Origin: Tilletia caries
Lineage: Eukaryota; Basidiomycota; Exobasidiomycetes; Tilletiales; Tilletiaceae
Direction of reading: 5' to 3'
DNA: 64,000 nucleotides
Assembly (NCBI GenBank): GCA_032718865.1
Contig: JALUTQ010000020.1
Location: 248,001-312,000 of the forward strand
The translations under genes and the position numbers were made by a program. The notes below the pieces were generated by a model that saw nothing but the letters and a program-made list of their open reading frames with translations, did not search any database and was not told where the DNA came from. Below, piece by piece: positions 54,590-63,864 of the stretch; position 1 is the stretch's first letter; every line of letters starts with the position of its first letter.

Positions 54590-54800
54590 CGGCGGCACAT
54601 CTGTTGGTTTGCTCGCCTTCCATCTTGCCTCATCCAGCTCCCTGTGCCTCACTTCCTACAATATCGTACTGACACCCTCAGATTGTTCTTGCTCGATCTC
54701 GCCATCGCTAAACGCTGACCTCATCCTCTTGACACTTTCTGTTTCTTATCTTCCCTTGCTGATGTTCCTTTCCTTCCTCCTCATCAGCCTCTCTACTCTT
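54590..54800 (+). repeat. Dispersed repeat, match to 33170-33400
   Basis: Same-orientation diverged copy of the 33170-33400 sequence, directly abutting duplicon copy B. It has no counterpart next to copy A. Confidence 0.75.
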
Positions 54801-55548
54801 CTTCATCCCAGGCTCGAAAACGAGTCGAGCGTCGACTCCCGGCGCCTTTTTCGCCTCGTAATCCCATACAGATGGTTGAGCTCCTCGATCTTATGCATCA
54901 TCCGTCCCTCTCGCTTCGTAATTCCGAACTGTCTTTCCATTAAAAAGTCCTCCGACTCTCCCGAAAGAGGCAGAGAGAGAGCTTGAACCAGCTGCTGATC
55001 CATTGAACCCTCTGTAAATGAGTGGTTCGTACCTTCAACAGCAGAAAGAGCCAGCAAACAATGCCAGGAAGTTTCCGGCTCGACGAGCTGACTTCTCACT
55101 CCTTGCTTCAGCAGCAATTAGCGCCCACTCGTCGGCTCCTCCAGATAAGTTCACAGCTCTGCTCACGCCTTTCTCCCCTATCTTTCGTCCTGCTCCTCCT
55201 CCTCCTCCTCCGTTTCGATGCCCACAATCTCGCTTGACAATGCACGCCCCGCTCCGCCCCGACTGCTCGTTAACGATGGGCCCCTCAGGCTTAAGCGGGC
55301 TGATCGATTGACTGCTCCGCGTACGATTGCTTCCTTCCTAGTCTTATGCTCGCCACTGTGTCTACATAGACTCAGGCACAAGCAGAGGCGAGCCCGAACA
55401 GACCTCTTAAGAGCGGCTGGCAGATCTGTCCCGCAAACTCACCTTCCCTTCCTCACCGAGTTCACTCAGCGCAGTTTGAGAATCTTCCATCTTCTTCAAC
55501 AAACACTCCATCCTTTCACACTTCCTACTCTTCAAATTCTTCAACCCC

Positions 55549-56229
55549 ATGAGCTTCGAGGTCAACACCCCTGCCGTCCTCATCCAATGCCAGCCCTACA
55601 GTATTGCCTGGACCGGCGGCCTTGCTCCCTTCTATCCCGTCATCACCCAGGGAGGCGACATCGGCAGCATCATCAAGAACTTTGGCGAGCAGAACGGCAA
55701 GCAAGTTCCCTGGATTGTTGACCAGCCGGTAGGAGACACGGTCACCTTTGTGGTTGTGGACTCGCAGGGCCAGACGGCGACGTCCGGCACCTCCCCTGCA
55801 GTCGTCAAAGGAACATCGGATGACTGGTGAGCATTGATGGCTGAGCTATGTGCTGGTACACAGCTTCTGCATACTGACTCCTTCACGCCTGTCATCAGCA
55901 TGAAGAAAAAGGACGACGGCTCTCCTCCAGCACCCTCCAATACTACTGCCACTCCCGGCACTCACAGCAATGCGCCTAGTTCCACCTCAGCGACGACCTC
56001 GAAATCGGCATCAGCATCGGCATCACCCTCAGCGAAAGCAGACGACGCTGCTGACAAGGTCGATGACAACAATAACTCTGCGAGCACTCCTACCCCCGAT
56101 GGCACCGATCCCGACACCGTGGAACGTCCGACTGCTCCCCCACTGATTCTTCCGCTCAACCCGCAGCGAAGTCGGTGTGGTCCGGCGCTCTTGCGCTTCT
56201 CCTCGGTGCCGTTGGTCTCGTCACCTTGA
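55549..56229 (+). CDS. Kre9/Knh-like protein, copy B, frameshifted C-terminus
   Basis: Two exons: 55549-55826 and 55899-56229, 202 aa. Identical in frame to copy A up to the Ala-Pro-Pro codons. Here the C run is five (56137-56141) rather than six, and an adjacent G is A. The shift replaces the hydrophobic GPI-type tail with a basic, polar one (NPQRSRCGPALLRFSSVPLV). The product should lose wall anchoring; it may be a recent pseudogene or a released form. Confidence 0.75.
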
Positions 56230-56858
56230 CTGTCTGAACCAGGTCGCAATCCGCTCTCCTTCTCGTGTTCTCGGTGGCTCGTCGAGCGCTCGGATATCAA
56301 TGGATGGACGCTTTCTTTCAGCCTGTAATCGGCATTCTTGCGAACAAATGGACGCGGACTCAGTTACTCAGTCTTTCCAGACCCGTACATAGCTCGGGGC
56401 CTCCTAGCGTGCGATATCAAAACCTTGAATCCAGGTTTGAAGAAATTCATGAGCAGAACACGGCTGGATGACCGACGCAAGCGAAAGTGAAAGCAAAGGA
56501 GAGAGAGGGAGAGGAGAAACAGCACGTAATTGGCATGAAGGGACTTCGAGGGAGAAGTGAACGCCCGTGGACCGTGTGTCATGGGTCCCTCCCAACGCTT
56601 TTCTTTCTGTTCCAGGACTGATTGCGTCGGAACAAAAAGATCCTCGTACACGCATGCTCATCCTCAGGTCCTTGGATCACAGGGCGTGAGTGACAACATT
56701 GCCTACACTGCCATGTATAAAGAGCATACGTCGCGCGATTGCCATCTTCCCCCAGATCTCGATATCTCTCTCTCTCGCTCTCATATCTCACACACACAAA
56801 CGTATACACACATATCTCCTCGCAGGCTCTATCGTCAAGCTCAGTTCTCGGCGCTACC

Positions 56859-57121
56859 ATGACTCCCACGCTATTGCTCCTCTCCATACTTAGCGCCGCT
56901 GCCTTCAACTTAGGATCCTCACAGGACGAGACAGCACCCTTGGTGGCCAGACTTGTGAGTAAGAAAGGCAGCTCAAGTGAGATAGGCTCCCGAACCGTTC
57001 GTCTAACCAAGTTATTCTCTCGTCTGTGAATATGTAGGACTGCTACGATCAGTGCATTCGAATGGGGAATCAGAAGGTCAGCTGCGATCTCGCCTGCTTC
57101 ACCCAGCATCCTCCGGCTTGA
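56859..57121 (+). CDS. Small secreted Cys-rich protein (SSP6, duplicate of SSP2)
   Basis: Two exons: 56859-56954 and 57038-57121, 59 aa, identical by eye to SSP2, including intron and TATA box (56716-56721). Module CYDQCIRMGNQKVSCDLAC. Its 3' flank now holds a Copia element about 460 bp past the stop. Confidence 0.82.
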
Positions 57122-57575
57122 GTCCTTTCCGCACGGATGCAACCAGGCCTTGACTAGCAGCCAGGCCGCCGAAGCGTTCCTCGGCTTCATCGATCCTCAT
57201 CCCCGGTGGGCGAATCCTCATTGTACGTACGCTCGAGGCGCCAATCGAGCATTGACTGCCGCCGCACCTTGCTCCACTGGCAGTCGTACGGTGTTCAGCT
57301 TTGGGAGGACGAGCCACTTGAGTTCACTTTCCTGTTCTCCATCTGCTCCCCCTCTTGATCACTCGCCGTCGAAGTTTGCCCGCAAATGCGTGGATTTCTG
57401 GCTGGGCCCAAGTGTGCTGGCCTTGCCGGTTGGCTTTGTGACGGACCAGGGTCGCTCTGTGGAGTCCGATTCCGCCAATGATTCGACCGTGTGAAATTTG
57501 TCGATGGCAAGAACGTTAACGTTCTGCTTCGTTTGTTTGTGTATTATGTTACGTAACGCGGCAGAAGGTACTGCC

Positions 57576-57580
57576 ATAAC
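57576..57580 (+). repeat. Copia target-site duplication, left
   Basis: ATAAC; matches 63865-63869 and the single ATAAC at the empty site 42524-42528 of copy A. Confidence 0.95.
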
Positions 57581-57817
57581 TGTCAGATTTCGGTCTGAAG
57601 ACTTATGCTTTTCTTGCTAGCAGATATGCGTGCAACACCTACTCAATCAGCCCTGGGTACGTTGTACTTGAGGGATAACAGTGAGTGTGGGATTGACGAT
57701 CATTGTTCTACGTCTACAGGCACACGAGACAAAGGAGGGTGAAGGGAAGGCTCTGCTGATGATCATCCTCGATCAGTGGCAGAATTTCCATGTTGGAACG
57801 CGGCACCGATTCTGACA
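57581..57817 (-). repeat. 3' LTR
   Basis: 237 bp, TGTCAGATTTC...GATTCTGACA. It differs from the 5' LTR by one base (GGCAGAATTTCC here, GGCAGGATTTCC there). Confidence 0.96.
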
Positions 57818-57826
57818 CTCCCTCCT
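57818..57826 (-). other. Polypurine tract
   Basis: AGGAGGGAG on the minus strand, directly before the 3' LTR; the expected plus-strand primer. Confidence 0.75.
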
Positions 57827-57833
57827 GACGCGT

Positions 57834-60800
57834 TCAACTCTTGAACTGCACTCCCTCCCGAATAGATCCTCCTCTTCCCAGCTTGATGATCCCACTCAAG
57901 CTTCCAAGCTTCTCCCGCGCAACTGCCTTCGTCAGCATGTCTGCAGGGTTAGAGTCCGTGTGAACCCGTCCAACGCAGACCTCCTTGCGTTCCTGCATTT
58001 GCCGAACTAGATGGTGATGCGTCTCGATGTGCTTGGTCTTAGAATGATCCGCCGGGTCGCGCGCAATCGCTTCCGCTCCCTTTGAGTCGGTAAGGATGTC
58101 CGTGGCGCGGCTGAGCTTGATGCTGAGGTCTCCCAGCACTGACCTGAGCCACTTGGCCTCCCGGGCCGCTTCCGACAATGCCACGTACTCTGCCTCGGTG
58201 GAAGACATCGCCACTGTGGCCTGGAGCCGCGAGCGCCACGAGACGGTGTTGCCGTACACCTGGAAGAAGTAGCCAGACACACTCCGTCGCGTGGAGGGGT
58301 CAGTTCCGTGATCGGAATCGGACCACCCTGCAATCGGAACTTGGCTGCCGCCCGAGTAGCTAAGACCGTAGTCACGAGTGCCGCTCAGGTAGCGAAGTAT
58401 CCTCTTTGCCGCGAGGAAATGCGCCGGACCCGGGTTGCTCATGAACCGAGCGAGCTGCCCGACAGCGAAGGCGATGTCCCCTCTGGTCCCTTGTGAGCCC
58501 CACAGGAAGCTCCCAATCATGGCTGCGAAGTCATGCACTGCTGACCGACTCGCCTGGCCTGCCAGATTAGGTGCTAGATGCCGTGACGCTTCCGTCATCG
58601 GCGTTGGCACCGGATCCTCCTTCTCCATTCCATACTTGCGAAGCAGCCCGTCGATGTATGCGCCCTGGCTGAGGTGAGCCGTGCGGCGAACGGGGTCGTA
58701 GTCAATCTTGACGCCAAGAATGAAGGAGAGATCCCCGTTGTCTGTGATCTTGTACCACGAGCCGAATTCTGCCTTGACCCTCGCGACTCCTTCCGCTCCT
58801 CGCGCAGCGATGACGATATCGTCCACATACACCGCGAGGATGACTGGTCCGCCGGCGCCGAACCGAACGAACAGGCAGGGCTCACTCTGCACCTGTGAGA
58901 ACCCCACAGAGATCAGCTTGCCCTTCAAGGTGTCAAACCAAGCGCGTCCAGCTTGTTTCAGGCCATAAATGGCACGGCGGAGCAGGCAAACGCGACCCGT
59001 TCCGTCATCGTACTCCGGTGGTTGCTGCATGTAAACCTCCTCGTGCAATTTGCCGTTCAGGTAGGCAGTCTTGATGTCGATCGATCCAAGGTGCAGCCCG
59101 AGGGCGAGCGCCACAGAAATCACCAGGCGCACTGTGACAAGCCGGGCGACCGGAGCAAATGTCTCCTTGAAGTCGATCCCTTCCCGCTGCGTAAAGCCCT
59201 GAGCCACTAAACGCGCTTTGTATCGCGCCGCATTGCCGTCGCGATCCAGCTTGAGCTTGTATACCCAGCGAGATCCAACGATGTTGTGTCCTGATCGGGG
59301 CTCAACCAATACCCATGTGCCCATCTCCGTCAGCGACGCAACCTCCTCGTCCATCGCCTGTTTCCATTGAGCCCATTCAGCAGACGGTCGGTTCTTTGCC
59401 TGCTTGAGGTTGACGGGCTCAAGAGGTGATCCGTCTGCACTAGTCCCATGAGCTGCGGCGGTGCAAGCCCAATGCAAAGCCATACCGAGCACGGACATGG
59501 CGGACCTTGCGTGAACCAGCTGAGTTACCGCCAGCCGCTCGTCGTATGCCGCCTCGTCTCGATCGAATGTCTCCGAGAGTCCATGCGCCATGCGTGCCCC
59601 TGCACGGATGCGCGAGCTCCGGCGGAGCTGCTGCGATGGTGGAGGCGTGGATGCGCGCGGAGGTCCTTGTTCCTGTTCATCGAGCAGGGCACCAAGGTCA
59701 TCGAGGTTCATGATCGTTGACGGCGTTGCCGAGTCTCCATCCCATACGCGCTCCAATTGGCGAATGCGCGTGGCGAGGTCGATCTCGGACTGTGGTCCGC
59801 CCGGATCCGTCGCAAACGGTTCCCAGAGCGGAAGGATCCCATCTGCCGCATTGGGGGCGCGACTGGGGTCGAGCTCATAGACGTACTCTTCGATTTCCGG
59901 TCGTGGGAGCACAGAACTGGGAGGTTCGAGGGTTTGAGTCTCGCCCGCCAACTTATACTCCTGCAGCTGCAAGTCCTCATCGCTGGGGGTTCCAGTAGGT
60001 AGCACGGCATCTGATGGCTGCGACGATGGTACTTGCCGTTTACCGCGTTGACGCTGTTTTGGAGGTATGAGCTGCATCTCCACATGATCGTCATTGCGCG
60101 GCTGTACTGGCTTGGGTTCTTCTAGCGCCAATGACTGATCATACGTCCGGCTCTCATCAAATACAACCGAGCGTGACCATCGAAGCGAGTTGCTTGGAGA
60201 TGCTGGGCAAAAGATCAACCAAGCGCGCCGCTCTTCACCTACTCCTAAGAAGATCCCGCGAAGGCCCCGCGCCGAAAGCTTCCCTTCCTGGCGCTGCTCT
60301 GGATAAATGAGCGTCCAGCAGAGGCACCCGAAAGTCCGAAGTGCCGTGATGTCGACGGGCTTGCCGGACCAGAGCGCCTGTGGGATTCGACCTTCTAGAC
60401 TGGTGCTGGGGGTGCGATTGATCACGTACGCCGCGTACTGGACTGCATAAGGCCAGAACCCGAAAGGGAGGCGTGCACCACGGAGCATTGCACGCATCCG
60501 TTCCTCGAGGAGACCGTTGCGCCTCTCCGCCACCCCATTCTGCGACAAGGAGTACGGAGCCGTCCACGTCCACGTCGTGCCACGCTCCTTTGCCCATGCT
60601 TGAAGCTCATCCGACACGAACTCCTTCCCGTTGTCGGTCTTTATGGTCACGACGGGCTGGCTGATGGTAACCTCGACTTGCTGTGCCCAGGCGTCGAGGG
60701 TTGCCGTGAGAGTCTCGGCAGAACGGTCCGGTAGGCAGAATGCCCAAGTCTTGCGCGTACAGTCATCGACGAGCGTCAGGATCCATGCAAAGCTGGGGTG

Positions 60801-61841
60801 GCCGGTGAACGGGCCCATGTAGTCGCAATGCACGAGCTTGCCCGGTGTATCGGCTCTGGACGGTGCACGATCTGGGTACGGCGCATGCTTCTGGTTTGCC
60901 GTTACGCACACGTCGCAGACTCGTCCGCACTTGAGGTGACTACCGATGCTCGCCATGGTCGGTGCATCCTTGCCGACCAGGAGGCCGAGCTCCACCCACT
61001 TCCTCAGCTTAGCCCATCCTGCATGACCAGTCCGCCTATGCCAAAGCTCCGCCCTTGGGTCCATAGTTGCCTGATCAGGCACACCGTCTCCTGACTGCTT
61101 CGAAACACTTGCCGTGTTCGCATGTACCTCCTCTGAACCTTGGAAGTGGTCAGGCTGGATGAGGAAGTACGCTGCTCGCGTGGAAGGATCGATCTGCGCC
61201 TGGATGACGAGACCGGACGGCGAGACAAGCACGGTGCTGTTGCGGAGGATGATGGTGATGAACCCTTGGCGTGCGAGCTGGTGGGTGGACAACAGGTTGG
61301 CGTCGAGGCTGGGGACGAGCAGAACGTTGTTCAGAAGAGCGACGCAGTGCTGAGCTCGATCCTGGCCTCGGAGGACGGCGGACACGTCTGCTACATGCGT
61401 AGCTGGAACGCTCTTTCCATCCGCAACCCGCACCATGACCCCAGCGGCGGACCTCTTAGTGCCACGCATGAATGACGCCGAAGCAGTCATATGGTGCGTT
61501 GCGCCACTGTCGAGAATCCACCGCTCTTCCACCGTGCACTCCCTCTCTTGAATGCTGTGCTGCTGTGCTTGGAGCACGGCGCCTGCAACAAACAGAGCGG
61601 AGTCATTATCGTGACAAGCAACGGGTGGATGAGGTGGACTCACCCCGATAGTAGCGCGGCCCTGTCCGGTTTCCCGGCCAACGTGCTCTGCGTTGCTGGA
61701 GCCAGCAGCGAGGGACGCGCTAGCGTTGCAGTACCCGGGGTGACGCAGATGGCATGAGAGCAGCCCATCACACTTGCACGTCACGCCGCCTTTTTGTAAT
61801 ATATCTGGTGGCAATGTTGGATGACTCTGAGAGATATCCAT
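57834..61841 (-). CDS. Copia pol polyprotein (PR-IN-RT-RH)
   Basis: 1,335 codons open from the first ATG at 61841. Landmarks (approximate residues): a Cys/His-rich start (CKCDGLLSCHLRHPGYC, 25-40), aspartic protease WILDSGATHHMT (110), GAG-pre-integrase LWHRRTGHAGWAKLRKW (270), integrase with Asp in HCDYMGPF (338), Asp in TDNGKEF (400) and Glu near NGVAERRNGLLEE (435), reverse transcriptase from about 830 with WVYKLKLDRDG, FAPVARLVTVRLV, AYLNGKLHEEVYMQQPPEY and the catalytic YVDD (about 1005), then RNase H with WSDSDHGTDPSTRRS (about 1170) and MSSTEAEYVALSEAAREAKW. No internal stop, consistent with a young copy. How it is expressed is unclear because a stop-containing gap separates it from gag. 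Confidence 0.96.
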   Translation of the reverse strand: MDISQSHPTLPPDILQKGGVTCKCDGLLSCHLRHPGYCNASASLAAGSSNAEHVGRETGQGRATIGVSPPHPPVACHDNDSALFVAGAVLQAQQHSIQERECTVEERWILDSGATHHMTASASFMRGTKRSAAGVMVRVADGKSVPATHVADVSAVLRGQDRAQHCVALLNNVLLVPSLDANLLSTHQLARQGFITIILRNSTVLVSPSGLVIQAQIDPSTRAAYFLIQPDHFQGSEEVHANTASVSKQSGDGVPDQATMDPRAELWHRRTGHAGWAKLRKWVELGLLVGKDAPTMASIGSHLKCGRVCDVCVTANQKHAPYPDRAPSRADTPGKLVHCDYMGPFTGHPSFAWILTLVDDCTRKTWAFCLPDRSAETLTATLDAWAQQVEVTISQPVVTIKTDNGKEFVSDELQAWAKERGTTWTWTAPYSLSQNGVAERRNGLLEERMRAMLRGARLPFGFWPYAVQYAAYVINRTPSTSLEGRIPQALWSGKPVDITALRTFGCLCWTLIYPEQRQEGKLSARGLRGIFLGVGEERRAWLIFCPASPSNSLRWSRSVVFDESRTYDQSLALEEPKPVQPRNDDHVEMQLIPPKQRQRGKRQVPSSQPSDAVLPTGTPSDEDLQLQEYKLAGETQTLEPPSSVLPRPEIEEYVYELDPSRAPNAADGILPLWEPFATDPGGPQSEIDLATRIRQLERVWDGDSATPSTIMNLDDLGALLDEQEQGPPRASTPPPSQQLRRSSRIRAGARMAHGLSETFDRDEAAYDERLAVTQLVHARSAMSVLGMALHWACTAAAHGTSADGSPLEPVNLKQAKNRPSAEWAQWKQAMDEEVASLTEMGTWVLVEPRSGHNIVGSRWVYKLKLDRDGNAARYKARLVAQGFTQREGIDFKETFAPVARLVTVRLVISVALALGLHLGSIDIKTAYLNGKLHEEVYMQQPPEYDDGTGRVCLLRRAIYGLKQAGRAWFDTLKGKLISVGFSQVQSEPCLFVRFGAGGPVILAVYVDDIVIAARGAEGVARVKAEFGSWYKITDNGDLSFILGVKIDYDPVRRTAHLSQGAYIDGLLRKYGMEKEDPVPTPMTEASRHLAPNLAGQASRSAVHDFAAMIGSFLWGSQGTRGDIAFAVGQLARFMSNPGPAHFLAAKRILRYLSGTRDYGLSYSGGSQVPIAGWSDSDHGTDPSTRRSVSGYFFQVYGNTVSWRSRLQATVAMSSTEAEYVALSEAAREAKWLRSVLGDLSIKLSRATDILTDSKGAEAIARDPADHSKTKHIETHHHLVRQMQERKEVCVGRVHTDSNPADMLTKAVAREKLGSLSGIIKLGRGGSIREGVQFKS

Positions 61842-61908
61842 CACTGCCGCGAATTCCTATTCCAGATTGCCCGAGAGAACTTGTCCAACCCTAGCCTCAA
61901 CTTTACTC

Positions 61909-63586
61909 TCACTCCCATAGTTTTTGGGGAAATAGCTGCGCGAGGCGAGCGTCAACCTCCTCCATGACGTCCTCGCCGGAAGCAGTATGAGCGGCCGGCT
62001 TGGCATCTTTGTCGTACTTGGAGCCGGGCCCGGCGCCGTCGAGAAGACGTGCGCGCATGCGGCATCGCGCTTCGCGGTGCCCGGGGTTTAGGCAGAAGTT
62101 GCATTCCCCCGCAAACCAATCGGCCTCCTGTGGGTGACCGGATGGGGGGGCCGAGTCGAGTACCGAATCCAGGGCGCGAACCGGGACGGAACTTGCTGTT
62201 GAAACGGGCAACGAAAGTGTGTGCTTCTTCCTCGGTGAGATGCTCGAGCTGGAGAGTGGTCGGGGTTTCCTTATCCACATCCACAGCAGCTTGACGCGCT
62301 CCGAATCGGGGAAGGACCTGAGGAGGCGCGGTCATGACGCCCAAGGTGCGCTTCTCCTCCATCGTCATCATGAAGTTGACCGTCTCGTTGAGCGTGAGCG
62401 CTCGTCCAGAGGTGAACTGCGAAGTGTAGAGAGCCTCCTTCAGGCCGAAGAACGCCGGGGTGAGCCCCTTGAGAAAGGCCTCGACCTTCTCGGGCTCGTT
62501 GAGCGTGTCGTCGATGTTGCCGAGCTGCGCGAAGAGAGTCCGGTGCCGCTCGGCGTACTCCTGGATGCCTTCGGCCGACTTCTGAACCGTGGCGAGCATC
62601 TTCTGTCGAAGGAGACTGCGACGCGACACGCTGTCCCGATTGACATCGGCCTTGAGCTGCGCGAAGATGACGGTGCCACGAGTCTCCCCTTGCTTGCGGA
62701 GGACGGTGATTGTCGTCTTCTTGTAGTAGTTGTCGACCGTGAGGCCGAGCAGACCTCCGAGCTCGTCGTCAAGGCGACGATCGTAACCAAGGCTGCAGTT
62801 GTTGAAGACCATCGCGCGTGCCTTGGGGTTGGAGCTGAGGTAACTCCAGAGGTCGTCCGACCATGCCTCGTAGGTGTCCTCGGCCAGCTGTGTGATGCGC
62901 TGGAGGCCGGAGAGACTGATGAGCCGATCTTCCTTGTCGCTGCCCGCGCCGAACTTGCGTGGGGGTGGCGAAGCTGTGGCCGCGAACTTGAGAGACTGCT
63001 CGTCGACCATGGCCTTAGCGAGGCGGAAGAGCTCCGCTCGGTTGACGCCCGGGTTGTCGCGACGGACGATCTCGTAGGCTGCGCGCCAAAGAGCGTCGTT
63101 CTCGACCTCGCGGCCGCCACGAGCAGCCTGTTCCTCGAAGTCTTCCTCGAGGATGCGCATCCGGTCGCTGTCGGGAACACCGGGGTCGATGAGCCGCTGC
63201 GACAGGCTCTGATCGGCAAAGCTGTCCTCGGCAATCGGCTGCAGTACCGACGTGAGGTGCGGCGGCAGCACGCGGGCAATCGGTGCCGGAAGCTGTCGGC
63301 CGGCAACAAACTCCGTGCTCGACTCGACCTGGTCGCGACGGAGGGTGTCCGGGCTCGGTGCGCGCTGGTCGCGGCTACGCTCGACGGTCGAGATCCTCGA
63401 CGCCAATCCCGCAATGCGCGCGTCGGCAGCGGCCTGCGTCTCTTGGAGACCGTCGACCTTGAGCTCCATGCGTTCGAGCATTAACGCCAGATGGGACATC
63501 GTCGGCTGGGTCGAGGCGCGCGTGGGGGAGCCGGACGCGGCGTCGCCGGCAGGGGGTTGTCCCTCGGTGGTTTGCTTGGGAGGCAT
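61909..63586 (-). CDS. Copia gag, zinc knuckle in a shifted frame
   Basis: Nucleocapsid precursor. The ATG at 63586 (MPPKQTTEGQPPAGD) is preferred over 63628, whose ATG overlaps the LTR end. The frame covers the UBN2/gag-like helical domain (DDLWSYLSSNPKARAMVFNN, QEYAERHRTLFAQLGNIDDT, EKVEAFLKGLTPAFFGLKEA) and then reads out of the knuckle to a stop at 61952. The CCHC motif CNFCLNPGHREARC (about 62058-62103) is in the +1 frame, which ends at 61909. The switch point is a run of seven C (minus strand, 62144-62150). Either this copy has a one-base slip, or the element uses frameshifting. Confidence 0.85.
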
Positions 63587-63615
63587 GTTGAGGATCTGTG
63601 GTGAGTGCACGGAAG

Positions 63616-63627
63616 GCGGAGCTACCA
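63616..63627 (-). other. Primer-binding site (initiator-Met tRNA type)
   Basis: TGGTAGCTCCGC begins at the first base after the 5' LTR. TGGTAGC complements the GCTACCA 3' end of eukaryotic initiator tRNA-Met, the usual Ty1/copia primer. The match to the yeast tRNA continues with one mismatch. Confidence 0.8.
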
Positions 63628-63864
63628 TGTCAGATTTCGGTCTGAAGACTTATGCTTTTCTTGCTAGCAGATATGCGTGCAACACCTACTCAATCAGCCC
63701 TGGGTACGTTGTACTTGAGGGATAACAGTGAGTGTGGGATTGACGATCATTGTTCTACGTCTACAGGCACACGAGACAAAGGAGGGTGAAGGGAAGGCTC
63801 TGCTGATGATCATCCTCGATCAGTGGCAGGATTTCCATGTTGGAACGCGGCACCGATTCTGACA
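63628..63864 (-). repeat. 5' LTR
   Basis: 237 bp, partner of 57581-57817. It should hold the element promoter; I see no clear TATA box. Confidence 0.96.

Larger units (their letters stand above)
54803..57580 (+). repeat. Duplicated block, copy B (left part)
   Basis: Counterpart of 39738-42528. Position offset is 15,053 before and 15,052 after one deleted base at about 56141. It is interrupted at 57580 by the Copia element and resumes at 63865. The CTC run upstream of the Knh-like gene is shorter here than in copy A. Confidence 0.93.
57581..63864 (-). mobile_element. Complete Ty1/copia LTR retrotransposon
   Basis: 6,284 bp, coding on the minus strand. It has 237-bp LTRs starting TG and ending CA, a 5-bp target duplication, a primer-binding site touching the 5' LTR, gag, a zinc-knuckle frame, an intact pol in the order protease, integrase, reverse transcriptase, RNase H (the copia order), and a purine tract before the 3' LTR. 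The LTRs differ by one base, so it is recent. Gag carries an apparent frameshift, so this copy may need help to move. Confidence 0.97.

Noticed and set aside
61583..61643. Intron-like 61-nt segment (GTGAGT...TTGCAG) inside copia pol
   Set aside because: Removing it breaks the pol frame, and the upstream alternative frame has a stop. Probably chance.
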